Source: Phaffia rhodozyma
Taxonomy: Eukaryota > Basidiomycota > Tremellomycetes > Cystofilobasidiales > Mrakiaceae
DNA: 64,000 nucleotides
Assembly: GCA_014706385.1 (NCBI GenBank)
Contig: JACGZH010000007.1
Location: forward strand, 1,123,501 to 1,187,500
Direction of reading: 5' to 3'
The translations under genes and the position numbers were made by a program. The stretch's first letter is position 1. Each line of letters opens with the position of its first letter. The notes under the pieces are model-generated. The model had not been told where the DNA came from. It ran no database searches and saw only the letters and a program-made list of their open reading frames with translations. This document shows positions 11,294 through 24,466 of the stretch, one piece after another.

Positions 11294-14200
11294 ATGTCCT
11301 CAAACAAGGTCATCGTAGTCGGAGGAGGACTCTCCGGTTTGACAGCCGCTCATACTCTTCTCGAAAGAGGTGCATCCGTCCTTTTGTTGGACAAGATGGG
11401 GTATGTCCATGAAGTCTTGCCTTGTATCGTGTCGTGTGTCCAGCCGAGTTTCCTCTTGCTTACCGTTCGTTTGGCGAGATCTTGTACAGTTTCATGGGAG
11501 GTTCGTCCACCGTTTAATCCTCTGTTTGGACTGCTGCCAAATCCATCTTCCCGAATGGTGCTGACCGGCGAAACTCACGTCTTCTTGTTGTGTTCTTTTA
11601 GGTAACAGTACAAAAGCTACCAGTGGAATCAATGGAGGTAAGCACAATATCAGAGTTCATCTCTCTATCGCTCGGTTCTCCATCATGGCCTCGGTTTGTA
11701 GACCTCTTGTTCTGACCCTTCTGTTCTCTCTACTCTCTTTGATCGATCGATCTTTATCCAGCGGGAACACAGTCTCAGATCGAGCTCGATATGTTTGTCT
11801 AGTCTCCTCTGTCTCTTTCCCGGACGCTGTGAGGGTTTCCTGCTAACGTGGGGTTCTTTCGGGGAGAACATAGTAAGGACACCGCCAAAATCTGTAAGTC
11901 TAACATGATCTGTGCTCTCCCTTTCGGCTCCCTCTGCTGACAACTCCCCTGGGCGCATCCAAAGTCTTTGACGACACAAAGCTGTCCGCCAAAGATCTAG
12001 CCCGAGATGATCTGATCAAGGTGTTGACGTACCGATCGGCCGATGCCGTCCTCTGGCTACAAGAGAAATTTGGACTCGATCTCAGTAAGGTCAGCCGGCT
12101 CGGTGGTCACTCACAACCTAGGACTCATCGAGGAGGTGCCCAATTTCCTGGGATGGTCAGTCCCTTCTTTCTTGTCTGAGATTACAGTATGTCTGCGCAT
12201 CGGACGTCTGGCTCAACATTTCTTTCTCTCCGCTTTTTCGCCTCTTTTGTACAGACGATTACCTATGCACAAATGGGTGAGTGTTCGCTTCGCCGTTCGC
12301 ACCGAGTTTTGCCTGCTATGGCGCAAAGCTCATTTTTCACTATTGTCTGATGGCTTAACAGAAAAACTTGAGGACTACGCCACCTCCATTCCGGATAGAG
12401 TCACAATCCTGAAAAAGGCCAGGGTTACTCAGCTACTCAAACAAGACGGCAAGGTCATCGGTGTCGAGTTTGAACGAGACGGTAAGCTTCACAAGGAACT
12501 GGGACCCGTAATTCTTGCTACCGGAGTAAGTCGATCCGTATCGTTGGTTGTCGCTTATCCTTATTCCTCTCAAGATTCAGCTAAACCTGAACCTCATATG
12601 TTTGCTTGCATCGTAGGGTTATGCTGCCGATTTCGGAGACAATTCGCTCTTGAAAAAGTACAGGCCGGATGTCTATCACCTCCCTACTACCAACGGAGAC
12701 CACTCAACAGGGGATGGTCTAAAAATCGCTGTAAGCTTCTCGTTCAGTCTTTGTTGCTTTGAAAAAGAACCCACTGGACTGATGAAAACCCAAAATCAAA
12801 TCACCACCTTCCTCTATCAGATGGCAATCGGCGGAAAAGGAGTTGACTTGGATAAAGTCCAGGTCCATCCGACCGGGCTTGTGGACCCCAAGGAACCAGA
12901 TGTTAGTTTTTCCGTTCGACTGGTTCATCCAATTTGTTCTCCTTGCTGATAGAAGAAAAGTATACACTCTCCCCTCTTCTCAATCTAGGCGCATCTCAAG
13001 TTCTTGGCCGCAGAGGCTTTGAGAGGTGTAGGAGGTATCTTGCTCGATAACGAAGGACAGCGATTCTGCGACGAGCTAGGGCGAAGAGAGTAAGTCTTGT
13101 CGATCTTTCTGAAGCAGTAGTCATGTTTCTCCTGTTCTCACGTATCGTCTTTCATCTGCAGTTATGTGACTGGGGAGATGAACAAGAACGGAAAGTTCCC
13201 GATCCGACTTCTCCTCAACGGTCAAGCTTCCAAGGAGATTGAATGGTTCGTCATCGGTTCATACATTTACCCGCACTGGTGTCTGCCAGAAACACTGACC
13301 TCGGATTTCCTCCCAACCAAACGTATCATACACACAGGCATGTCAAACACTATGAGGGCAGAAAGCTCATGAAATACTTCAAGACGGGTCACGATCTCGC
13401 AAAAGAGATGGGTATCTCTTCTGATGTTCTGAAAAAGACTTTTGAGAAGTACAATGAGGTTGGCGCGAACAATTCGGATCCTTAGTAAGTATCGTTCTCT
13501 TTGTGTTTCTAGCTCGAAAACCACCGTGGCCGAACCAAAGAACTCAACCTCTCGTTCGTTGATGGCTTTATAGCGGCAAGAGATTCTTCCCAGGTGGAAA
13601 GTTCACTATTGACGACGAGTATCACGTCGCCCACATGACTCCAGTGTGAGTTCCTGTCTCCTCGTCAATCCATCGGCCTGTCTCTTTCAAGATTAATGTT
13701 CAAACGGGTACCCTTTATGCATATAGTCTTCACTACACTATGGTATGTCCAAGCATGAAAATCAGACCTCAACATCTTGTTCATCCGGACGCTGACTGTT
13801 TTGCTCACTGTCTGTTCTCTTACAGGGAGGTCTCGAGATCGATTCGTCTTCCAGAGTCATGAATGAAGACGGCGAACATATCGTAAGTTCGACTGATCAG
13901 TTATCTTTGTTTTTTTTTTGTCAAAATCATCGAACGCTCTGTTGATTCTTTTCTCATCATCTTGTGTCGGACAGCCCGGAGTATTTGCCTGTGGTGAATT
14001 GGCTGGAGGTGTACATGGATCCAACCGATTGGGAGGGTCTTCGTTGCTGTGAGTGCCAACCGGGTCTGCCATTTGCTTCGAACTCCTTCTGACATAGCAT
14101 TTCCTTCTTGTCTGGCGCAGTGGCTGTGTTGTATTTGGACGTGTTGCGTGAGTGATCATCTCTCGCCCTAATCAAATTCTTTCCGAGTTTAGGACAATCC

Positions 14201-14939
14201 AAACTAAGCACCAACCTGGGATGTTACTATTGTCAATTCAGGGGAGATACCGCGGCCTCATACCTTGTTTCGTCCATGGCAAACGAAACAGCCAACCAAC
14301 GACTGGGAGCTGTTGCCGGTCATCTCTTACAAGCGAAGGTGACGATTGCGCCTGGCTCAAAGGTCTCTATCGAAGTACTTGACGGTGATGCCGACTCGGA
14401 CTTTTCCAAGTTATCCTCAAAGTCTTCGTCGCCATCAGCCTCATCCTCTGCCGCTGCGCCCCCGCCGGCTTACAAAGCACAAGAAGAGCCAAAGGCACAG
14501 AAGGGAATCAATCCGAAGGAGGGAGACAAGATGGTAGCTGGGTCAGTAGTCTTTTTCATCTTCATGCTTGTTCATTTGGCGCAACTCTTCTCATCGGTCG
14601 TCATATTTTGGGGAACCTTCATTATCTGTCGTCTATGCACACATCAGTACCGAGCAAGAGGAACGTGTCGACTCTGGTAACGTTCCCAAGGAAAAGAATA
14701 CAGCAAAGGGGTCATACTCGATCGACGAAGTCGCCAAACACAACACCAAAGAAGATTGCTGGGTGATGATCAGTGGAGAGGTCCTAGACGTTACCAAGTT
14801 CTTATCCGATCATCCCGGTGGAGAGAAGGCCATCTTGTTGTATGCAGGTCGGGATGCGACCGAGGAGTTTTTGATGCTGCATGATCCGAAGGTCATTCCT
14901 AGATATGCGGCCGACACCGTGATCGGTAAGGTTGCTTAA
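11294..14939 (+). CDS. Soluble fumarate reductase with cytochrome b5 domain
   Basis: FAD-dependent fumarate reductase of the yeast Frd1/Osm1 type, reducing fumarate to succinate and reoxidising reduced cofactor. The ATG at 11294 is followed directly by the dinucleotide-binding motif [20 protein letters not shown], with no targeting peptide, so the product looks cytosolic. A dozen or so short exons encode the flavoprotein: [12 protein letters not shown] (about 11602-11640), [16 protein letters not shown] (about 12090), [16 protein letters not shown] (about 12520-12660), [16 protein letters not shown] (about 12855-12900, the conserved HPTG), [20 protein letters not shown] (about 13023-13080), and [19 protein letters not shown] (about 13990-14050). 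A Ser/Ala/Pro linker (about 14400-14530) leads to a C-terminal cytochrome b5 domain (about 14715-14930) with the heme-ligand motif [11 protein letters not shown]. The stop is at 14939. The b5 fusion suggests haem-mediated electron delivery, which is inference. Confidence 0.92.
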
Positions 14940-15283
14940 ACTTGGACAGGAGCTCTATCCGAATCTTCTTCCCCATTCTCTTGGTCTGTGAATCTATGAC
15001 GACTCTCTCTCTCCAGATCTTGTGCATTCCATTTTCTTCTAACCTTCTTGGGAATCTCTTGTTGTTAACCTCTTTATCCTTTTCTATTTGGGATTCTATT
15101 TATCTAGTCAGTGGTCTAGTTTATCAATGTTGTAAACCCTCACTCCATGTTTGTATTCTTGTGATTCTATGTGAATTTAAATGGCATTCTTGAATCATTC
15201 GGGACAGAAGTTTGCAATCCAGACAAAACTTCATATACATACATTTGACCTTGGTTGAATGAAGAACCGAACACCATCGTTCA
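14940..15283. other. Intergenic between convergent genes
   Basis: About 340 bp, T-rich on the + strand, between the fumarate reductase stop and the FAM192A-like stop. Holds both 3' UTRs; nothing else seen. Confidence 0.5.
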
Positions 15284-16747
15284 TCAGACCAGTCTTGCCT
15301 TTTTCTTGTCTTCCTCACCCTCGACAGGACCGTCCGACAAGGCCGAGTGGTCTTCGTCCACAGCTCGTTTTCCTCCTTTGCCCACCTGGCTTTCCACCTC
15401 GACGCTCTTCTCTTCTACCTTTTGCGCATCTCCAGCTTTGGCATCCGACGCAGTTGGAGCCGAAGAAGGAGCAGCAGGCTTCGCTTTCTTCTTGACGATT
15501 ACGCCTACAGGTAGTTTCGATTTCCCCTTGGCTTTTCCTTTCGACGCCGGAGGGAGCCCCGTTGGTCTAACCGATGGGTTCGTCGACAATGACGTGGCGG
15601 CGGAAGAAGAAGAGGGCTTGGCGGTGCTCGTGTTGGAGGCAGAGGCAGGCGCAGGAATAGGGATAGGTGGAGAGAGAAGTGTCGATGGGGGCGAAGGCGA
15701 CCTACGTTGAGCTCTGTTTCATTTTTGATTCAACACGAGCCCAGGTAAGAACGCACAGAGAAGAAAAAGCGGAGACACATGTTGAGAAAGGGAAGAGATC
15801 CACATGTGAAGCTTGAACTGTGAAGGACTCACGAACGAAAAGCGGCTAGGACGTCTTCGTCCGCTTGTCGACGCGCTCTTTCTTCTTCTTCCGATTTCGT
15901 CTATTTTATCGACCCACAATCCAAACATCAGTCCAAGACCATTGTGCTTCTTTCCATTGAATAACAATGAATCTACAGAGGCTGTAAAAGACTGACCTTT
16001 TCAGCAGCTAGGAAGTTTATCTCTTCGCTATCTAATCCTCTGAATTGGTTGCCCATCTTCATTCTGAGACGCAACAAGTATAATTCCTTGAGCCTCATCA
16101 GCTTCAACTGATGGTCAGACAAGGAGCAGGGTGAACGCACTTTTCGTCCCATTCTTCTCTCTTGACATCCTGTTCGACACATATCGTCAAGAAGGAAGGA
16201 TGATGAGATCAGTAACATCCTCCACGTCCATTTACGCGCCTCCTGCCGATTGAACAGAACGCTAGATGAACCTTGTTATGTTTGAGTTTCTGCGTATGCA
16301 CAGGGTTGGTAAAAAAAAATGGTTTCTGTGAGCCTTGAGACTCACTATCTCGGCGAGAGAGTTTGATGAGAAATGATGCAAGGATCATACCTCGAACAAC
16401 GATCTAGGATCATACTCTTCTTCTTGAGGTCTCGGTGGAGGTTCTTGCCCGATTCTGATGGCCCAAGAAGATTGATCAGCAAATTGGATCTGCAAAAGTA
16501 CGATGCAAGAGCTTTCGTTACCTTGCATAAGCCGCTTTCTGCAAGAGAACCATCCATCAGAATCAATCATATAGTTTTAAGAACAAATGAATATCGAAAG
16601 GTAGACCAATCAGTCTCTACAAGACGGTCGATAGAGATCGAAACGAACCCATTCTTCATCCTTATTCGCCTTGACCTGGTCCAGCTCTGTCTGGGACACG
16701 AATCTACTTGCGACTCCTCCTGTTGTGTTGAGTGAGAAGCCAGACAT
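15284..16747 (-). CDS. FAM192A/NIP30-type protein (Fyv6-like)
   Basis: Nuclear protein of the NIP30/FAM192A family; human FAM192A binds proteasome activator PSME3 and the yeast relative Fyv6 acts in the spliceosome. The ATG at 16747 gives MSGFSLNTTGGVASRFVSQT, followed by ELDQVKANKDEEWV, then after introns RIGQEPPPRPQEEEYDPRSL (about 16465-16390) and GNQFRGLDSEEINFLAAEK (about 16060-16000). These three blocks, in this order, are the family's N-terminal domain. The C-terminal exon (15284 to about 15715) is disordered: Pro/Ser-rich, then Lys/Ala-rich, ending ...EEDKKKARLV. Divergent from lipoyl synthase across only 186 bp. Family membership is clear; which of the two known roles applies is not. 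Confidence 0.85.
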
Positions 16748-16933
16748 GATCAATAAATCGATGGATGTGTCCAGCAATGGTTGGGTCAAACGCTGCTAGC
16801 TCAGCACCGACGGCTTTCTCGGTCCACGCCGAGACGGCTAAAGAAAAAAAAAAGAAAAAAGGGCCGTGCGTTTTTTTCTTCGCCCCAACAAGACATTCCA
16901 CCATACTCCCATCAACACACTCTTCTATCCACC

Positions 16934-18926
16934 ATGTTCGCCATCCGATCGATCGTCAAACAGGTATGTGCAATGGTGATTTGGATGCATGCGACGTTCT
17001 TTAGCTGTCTGGCTTGCTGACAGTTGCTTCCTTTTGTATTTTTCTTTCGTTCTTCGCTATCTCCTTTCTGGCACGAACTTCTAGCCTTCCACCGCCCGAG
17101 TGGGATTGATCACCAGGTCACTCTCGGCCACCCCAACCGTTCACTCTCCACTTGCCACAGCGTCCACGTCTACTTCTTCTTCTGCAGCATCTACCTCCTC
17201 TTCGCCAACTCCCTCTTCATCCTCTTCGACAGGTTCCGTCCGTAAAGCGTCTTCCCGACCGAGGCCGTCCAAAATCTTCGATGACGGCCTGACTCTCGGT
17301 GACTTCATCGAGGGTAATCACCTCGAGCCAGTTGAGCCAGAGAAGCTGACCTTGGGAAACACCTCACAGTGCGTTTGTTTCAATCGATATGTTTGCTCTC
17401 TTGCTTGTCCTATGTTTCATCTTCACCTCGGCTTACCATCTGTTGTGTCTTCGCATATGTCAGACCTCGACTTCCATCTTACTTAAAACACTCGATTCCC
17501 GCAGGAGGCTCTTACTCAGCCATCAAGAAAGAGCTTCGGGGACTCAAGCTGCACACCGTGTGCGAAGAGGCCCGATGCCCCAACATTGGTGAATGCTGGG
17601 GAGGAGGAGGCAAGACTGGTGAGGAGGGCAAGAAGGGAGCTACCGCTACGATCATGGTACGTCCTCCCCTGTTTCAGGCTCACGTTGTTGAAGAAACCCC
17701 GAGAGTCCAACATAATAACGGTATCGATCGGAATGTTTTCATGCGGATCGAGATAGTTGATGGGAGACACATGCACTCGAGGATGTCGTTTCTGTTCTGT
17801 CAAGACTTCCAGAACGCCTCCGCCTCTCGACGTAAACGAGCCAGAGAACACCGCTGAGGTTAGTTCCTAGAGCCTTTTTGGTTTGATTAGCTGAGGGTTG
17901 AACGCTGACTAAAACGCTATTGGTCTATTCAAACAGGCTATCAGCCGATGGGGCTTGGGATACATCGTTTTGACCAGTGTCGACCGAGATGGTACGTCAT
18001 TGTTCAAATCTATCAAGATGTATAACGGAGGGCGCTTTCAGTGGAAACCAGTGCAGCAAAGTTCTCATCTTATCTTCAATGACACTCAACAGATCTGCTC
18101 GACGGAGGATCGGCCCACTTTGCTTCAACCATCCAGAAGATTAAACAAAAGTGTGTCATTCTTCTTCTTGGATCTCTGCCTCTCTTCCTTGTCATTAATC
18201 CAATCCTCTCTCTCCCTATCTCTTCTTCAGAGCTCCTCATATTCTTGTTGAAGCTCTTACTGGAGATTTCCAGGGATCAACAAAGGACATCACCAACGTC
18301 GCTCTCTCTGGACTTGATGTTTACGCGCACAACCTCGAGACTGTGGAAGACCTGACGCCGTTTGTCAGAGATCGAAGGGCAAAGTACAGACAGAGTCTGG
18401 AGGTCCTGAGACATGTCAAGGAGGTTACAGGTGGTAGAGTCGTAACCAAGACGAGTTTGATGCTGGGAGTCGGAGAGCAGGAGCATCAGCTCATGCAAAC
18501 TCTTAAAGGTCCGTATCGTTTCTTTCTCGATTTTTACTTTGTATATAAATCACTGATCAATGTCTCTTGTCCTTCCTCCTCTATCATATCTTTCGATCAA
18601 CAGATCTTCGAGCAAATGACGTTGATGTGGTCACATTTGGTCAATACATGCGACCGTCAAAGAAGCACATGAAGGTCGATCGATATGTCGAGCCAGCAGA
18701 GTTCGATAAATGGAAACAGGTTGCTGAGGATATGGGATTCTTGTACGTGGCCAGCGGACCGCTCGTCAGGAGTAGTTACAAAGCTGGAGAATTCTTCATC
18801 ACCAACGTTCTCAACAAGCGTAGGGAGGCTGCTCGAGCAAAAGAGCTTCAGGCTTTGAACGAAGACGTCCGGCTCGCGCTTGATGGGCAGATTAAGAAAG
18901 AGGCTTCCGCCACGATCGAGGCATAG
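16934..18926 (+). CDS. LIP5: Lipoyl synthase, mitochondrial
   Basis: Radical-SAM enzyme that inserts two sulfurs into octanoylated lipoyl domains, completing lipoate synthesis for pyruvate and 2-oxoglutarate dehydrogenases. Exon 1 is short ([10 protein letters not shown]) and with the next exon forms an Arg/Ser/Thr-rich presequence consistent with mitochondrial import. The auxiliary-cluster motif is intact: [12 protein letters not shown] (about 17555-17595). The radical-SAM motif is in a separate exon, [18 protein letters not shown] (about 17757-17810), with CxxxCxxC complete. Later blocks are [16 protein letters not shown], the segment starting [20 protein letters not shown] (about 18300), [15 protein letters not shown] (about 18450) and [22 protein letters not shown] residues (about 18745-18800). 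Ends ...EASATIEA. Seven or so exons; length normal for the family. Confidence 0.95.
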
Positions 18927-19577
18927 TCTTTCTCATCTCTCTCTTGACGTTTTCCCCACTTCCTTGTTCTTTCACTCTGATATCTCTTCCATTCACCTTT
19001 AGAAGCTCTGCCCATATGTTTTCTCTCCTCTTCATCCAATACTACATACCTCGCCATCACTTTCTTTCTTTCCCTGGCTACTCGATATCTCTATCCGCTC
19101 TTGTCTTATGTCTTTTGTGCTTTCTTTCGACTTTCACTCGCATTTAAAAAATTTAGAAAATTCCCATTCTCTCATCTTTCCTTGTTTCTGCTTTGTCTTT
19201 GATCTGAGTTTAGTTCTGGTTTTGGTCTTTGTTGGTCTTTTTTTTTCTTTTGATACTACAGTCTTTGTCCATTAGTGTTATTCAAAGATTTTCTATCCCC
19301 GCGCATCTTAGAGGTTTACTCAATCTAATTTTTTTTCATCGGTTTGAATGCGCTTGTACGTGCGTTTGTCGAACAAATGATCTTGTGATCATACCCTGCT
19401 GTTCTAGCTTTTCGTCTCTTAAACATATCCGTTCCATATATAAACAATGATGTAGAAAATAGCTCAATCTAGCCTGGTACAAGAGGAACGTACGAAGGGG
19501 AAGGAAGAAGAATCAAGGGAATATGATGAAAGAAAAAATCATTCTGAACTCTTCATCCGGATGCTCCTGGGGAAGGA
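18927..19577. other. Intergenic between convergent genes
   Basis: About 650 bp between lipoyl synthase and the LCCL gene. The + strand is strongly T/C-rich up to about 19330. Probably the two 3' UTRs; no gene seen. Confidence 0.5.
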
Positions 19578-22500
19578 TTAACCCAAGTACCGTTCGGCCA
19601 GAAAGTACCCGCCTTCGTGTAATCCCCAGATACACCAGATGCCTGATACTACGGATTCCCATCCGATGATATTCGTTGTTCGTAGTTTGACAAATTTCAA
19701 CCCGTTGACGGATATCAGAATGAAATGGGCAGAAGAGGGCAAAACGAAGAAGAAGAAGAAGAAGAAGAGAAGGACGTACGGCAAGTCGGAAGAAGTAGGG
19801 GGCTGAAATGTTGAGTGCAGTTGCCGTGTAGTCTGAATAACGACAAGAAAGAACAAGATCTTTGTTAGTCGCAAGCTTGAAGAGTTTGGAATAACATAAG
19901 GACAAGACTGCTCAGAAAGATAAAAAGCCTCACTTGTTCCAACCCCGACAAATCGCTCTACATCGTTTAACAAAAGACTGAATCCGTCCCAAACATTCAC
20001 CAGATCCGCCGGGATCGGTTCCCATGCAACAGTCAACGACCCTAACCCCGTTTGGTTGAGTGAGAACCGAGTGGAATTAGCGATAAACGATGGTAGGGTG
20101 CTTCCTAGAGCTGCATCTCTTCGAAGCTATTCAGTCATCCGATCATGGACATGTTGAGGCACGAAAGTGAGAATGTTAGGCATAAAATCATGTGAGCGGA
20201 TGAAATGATGTAAGGGAAGCAGGAGATAAAAATATCTTACGAACCTCACTGGCTGTCTGTAATATAGAATCATACCCAAACTTTGCCACTCCATCTGAGA
20301 AAATACCTAACAAGAGCGCCTGTAGTCCTGCAGAAACTCTTGTGGCAAACCCTAGGGCAGGCATGAACATGATAGCGAATATGTAGTGGTGGAGTCTAAA
20401 AGTCAGTTCTGGAAGCTGAGAAAGGACAAGGATTGTAAGACCCAGGGCGACAGTCCTTCGAAAAAGAGATTTGAATTAAGAAGGGACTTCTGTCAGCGGC
20501 CTACGCTTTCTCATCAACATTAATCTGACAAGTACAGATAGGAATAAAAGAGAGAGAGGCAGAAGAGCACAAGCAGAAGAGTAACTCTCACCATCTGAGG
20601 TAAAATCCTAACCACCCAGTCCTCCACATCACCCTGATCTGATTTCCTGCACAGATGACGATAACCACTATCAAAATGACCACCCATATGACTCCTTCTG
20701 GCCGAATGTTTCCAGCTGTAAGGGTATCGATTGGAATTTTGGCTGATACAACGTTGATGAGCATACCCGGGTAGAATGGGCCTAGATAGAAGAGAGTCCT
20801 TTCGAAAGGAGAGGAGAAGAAGGAAGGGAGGGTGAACCGATAGGCAACTGAATCTCGGTAGAAAATTCCAAATATATCAAGTCAAATCATAAGAAGAGAT
20901 TCAATCAAGAGGAGATATGATTAGTTCAACGTAGAACCTTACCTCGCCAGAAAAAGTAACCGACGAAGAGCGTTGGAAGAAAATCTTGAGAGCCTGTGGA
21001 AAACGCAGGGGGATAGTCTCTCGGATCAGACATAGTGTACACATGCCAGAACCCCTGACAGACTAAGGTCCAAAACTAAATTGAGACAAGCAGAAGGATA
21101 TGAGCGATCTTGTAACAGAACGAGATGATGAGAAATAGACACAAGAAAGAAACAGAACGAACAAAGACGAGCGGAGGAGGATCCAAGAAAAGACTGAGGA
21201 AGCTTGTCATGAGAACGTTGAAGACTAGTACATTCCATCGAAGATCTTGGCAATAAGATGTCTGAACATGGGAAAAGGAGAATCCGAGCGGGAAAATGGA
21301 AGGGAATTCGATTGATTGAACTGAATAGTGTTCACGCGCGTATAGTCGATTAAATTAGAGGCAGACATGGTCAGTCACAACGACAGCGCAGTGCGCTGGA
21401 CGGCGATGAAGAAACTCACGATCGTTTCGAAGAGTAGCAGGGAAGGATGACACGTTGGCTCGCATATTGATCAAACCGCAACCTCCTTTTCTGTTGTCTA
21501 TGAAGCCTGCGTGAAGAGCTGCGGAACAGATGAAAGAACTGGAATAAAGAAAAGCAGATTTCATAAACGAATACCGATACGCCATCTCATTGAGTCACCA
21601 TATATCTACCATGTATGTTCACTTAGTAATAGAGACATAACAAACCATAGCAATGAACTTACTCTCCTCTATATACCAATTCGGACTCTTCCGATTGACC
21701 ACCTCCAATGATGAATGGCACGTAGTCTGGCTGTAAATCTCCTACAGCGCGAGTATTATAGATAATTTGAGAAGCGCATCCGGCTGGACAACGAAACCCG
21801 ATAGGCTCTGATATGTTAGAAGGCATGCACTGTACATCAAAGGAGTTCGCGTTTTTTTCGTGAGAACGAAGGTCAAGTTCATGACAATGATGTTAAATGC
21901 GAAAGACACGCGCAAGAGACGGACCGTAGCACCATCAAGTCCACAGCTATCCCTTGATGTCCAAAAAGTTGAGGTACAACTAAGAACTTGAACTCCACCA
22001 GACGCCTCCGGTTCTGTACTGGGCAAGAAACTGTTCGCCCGGATCAAGAAACTAAACCCTATGATCCAACTTGCCAGAAACACCGCCAAGAGAGTTGCAT
22101 GTTTCCATCCGCCATGAGGAAACCGACGGCGAAACGGCTGTAGATAGTGAGCTGTGAACCATGTATCTGGATGGAAAGACTGTCGAGTGGCATTGATAGG
22201 TCTGTTTCTTGAGGATGATGGAAGGGATATGGATACAGTGAGAAGAGGTTGAATTGACGGAAGCGGATGAGGCGGACTTGGACCTGCAATAAACCTCTGG
22301 GCTCGTCCTATCCAATTCTGGACTCGAACAAATGAAGCTGGTACTTGACGAACCGGATTGTTTGATATGACAGAAGCTGATGAATCGGTTCTGGAGAAGG
22401 GCATGATGGGAACTGTCTCATCGAAAAAAGCTGAGGAGGTAGAGGTGGAGGATGCAGAAGAGGTAGATAACACAACCGGTATTGTTGACGATGGGACTAT

Positions 22501-22605
22501 CTTTGTAGATTGAGCAGATCTAGAGGGCGATCGTTCCGTGAGATGATTGATCTGACCGAGCTCTATCCTATCATCCCTACTGCCCAGCAGCTCGTTGTCC
22601 CCCAT
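19578..22605 (-). CDS. LCCL-domain multi-pass membrane protein
   Basis: Fungal membrane protein with an extracytoplasmic LCCL domain; its function is not established. The ATG at 22605 starts a cytosolic Ser/Thr/Pro-rich tail of about 150 residues, then WKHATLLAVFLASWIIGFSF (about 22070), the first membrane segment. The LCCL domain follows across introns: VQVLSCTSTFWTSRDSCGLD (about 21990-21930) and later DSFICSAALHAGFIDNRKGG plus CGL (about 21540-21470), with its paired cysteines. Downstream exons (about 21250-19578) are mostly hydrophobic and encode several further helices, ending ...WGLHEGGYFLAERYLG at 19578. The exon structure after the LCCL domain is only partly resolved, since many introns interrupt short hydrophobic exons. 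Divergent from the dehydrogenase gene. Confidence 0.8.
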
Positions 22606-22790
22606 GGATGGAAACTGGATGGATGATGGCCTTGATCGTACGCTACTGAGTACGATGATGGTTAGGAGATCAATAGAGAGGAATCAAGGCTGTGCCTCTC
22701 ACGTGACAACGAAACGTCATCGATCAAGCCCTGCCTTCACTTTCTCTCCGTTTTCGATGACTTCAACTTTGAACCGCAACCAAAGACATC
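22606..22790. promoter_or_regulatory. Divergent promoter LCCL gene / dehydrogenase
   Basis: A 185-bp shared upstream region. It carries TCACGTGAC at 22699-22707, the same extended E-box as in three other divergent promoters here. Confidence 0.5.
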
Positions 22791-24170
22791 ATGAACATCG
22801 CAGTCATACTGGGCTCCTCTTCAGGAGGAATCGGCTCTCATCTAGCTCGTATGTAACATGTATAGGTGTATCTCTGTCTGGTCTTTCCAAAAGCTTATCG
22901 ATGTTCTTTTAAGAACACATCCTTCGCTCGACTGCCCTTCAGGTCGTCGCGCTTTCCTCCAGACCTACATCTCAAACACTTGATGCTCTTCTATCTGGAT
23001 CTTCAAACTCGTCGCAGTGGAAAGACCGAGTGATTCCATTCCAGGTGGATGCCCTTAGTGGTTCTTTCGATGCGCAACTTCAAAAAGCCGCACGTGACGT
23101 TGAGCAAGCTTTGGGGAAGAATGTTAGGCTCATAGTCTGTTCAAGCGGAATTGTTCGTTCTTTACCATCTACTTGTTCTTCCCTTTGTTTCCAGTGTTCT
23201 GGTATGATGAGCCTAACAAGTGGTGTATCAAATCGATTATTCCTCCAAACCAAAGCTTCACCCTGAGAAGTCAATCAGTCAGATTGACCCAGCCCACTCG
23301 ATCGAGTCTTACAAACTCAATACACTCTCTCATCTACTCACATACAAGCATTTTACTCCGCTGATTCCTACGATTAAGCAATTCGAGACAAAATCATCGT
23401 CCGATAACTTCGAAGATCCTGCTAAAGGCCTTCTCAAACCCGGACTGGGGGCTTGTGTCAGCTTGAGTGCTAGGGTTGGAAGTATAGGGGATAATAAAAT
23501 GGGAGGGTACGTCCGGCCTCTACTTGTCTCTTGAACATCGGCGAGCTGGAAAATGAGTACTAAAATGCCAACTTTTATATCTTCTCTGGTCTATCATTCA
23601 ATGTATCAAACTCACTTCAGCTGGTACTCCTATCGATCGTTAGTTCAGTGCTTCTCTGTCTCCTGCTCTTCTGTTGTAACCCTAGCTGACCTTCTGCTCT
23701 TGGCATCTCTAGGACAAAAGCTGCTGTAAATCAAACCATTAAGACTCTCAACCTTGAGGTCTGTCTTCTTCATCATGCTTTAGTTTTTGCCTTGAAATCC
23801 ATCAAGAATCCTGATACAGTCTCATACCAAACATGATCCTATGTCATACTCTAGTTGAAGAATAAGAAATCATCAGCTATATCACTCGCATATCGTTCGT
23901 CCTAGATTCTTTCCCTCTTTTGATACAGATTGATGTTGATGGAAACCAATGACCGGATTTAACATTTGATTGACATCTTCAGATCCAGGAACGACGAAAA
24001 CCACTCTCTCGTCCCCATTCATATCTTCCTCGACCCCTTCATCGCGATCGAAAGGGCTTTTCGAACCGACGGAAGCAGTGGAGGAACTCGTCAATGTATT
24101 GAGTGGACTCGAAAGGGAGAAAGATGGGGGTGGATTCAGGGACTGGAAAGGGGACGAGGTGCCGTGGTGA
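22791..24170 (+). CDS. Short-chain dehydrogenase/reductase
   Basis: NAD(P)-dependent oxidoreductase of the classical SDR family, closest in layout to C-factor-like or sniffer-type members; substrate unknown. The ATG at 22791 gives MNIAVILGSSSGGIGSHLA with the glycine-rich cofactor motif. Next exons give TLDALLSGSSNSSQWKDRVI and VDALSGSFD (acidic residue at the strand end), then the segment IESYKLNTLSHLLTYKHFTP (about 23310-23360) with the structural Asn. The active site is seen as ACVSLSARVGSIGDNKMGG (Ser) followed across an intron by WYSYRSTKAAVNQ (Tyr and Lys, about 23622-23735). The last exon ends ...GFRDWKGDEVPW, as in related fungal SDRs. Around seven exons; size normal. Confidence 0.88.
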
Positions 24171-24466
24171 TGAAGATTCGGTGGTTAGAACGAATGAAAC
24201 GAACTATGGACATATATTCTGTGTGTATGTGAGAGAAGTAATGCCACGGACGCGTAATCTGCGCGGTATGCTTTCAAAAAGAATTCTTGCGCAGGTAAAA
24301 AACAAAGGCATCAAGGCTGTGAAGGATGGGCAATTTATCAATAGAGAAGCAATATTCAAGACAAAAATAACAAAACAGATAATTAACAACATAAGAAGAA
24401 CAAAAGGGTAACCAAGGAGAAGAATAAGAATACCATGCAAGCAAAAAGAAGAAAAACGCGTATAGC

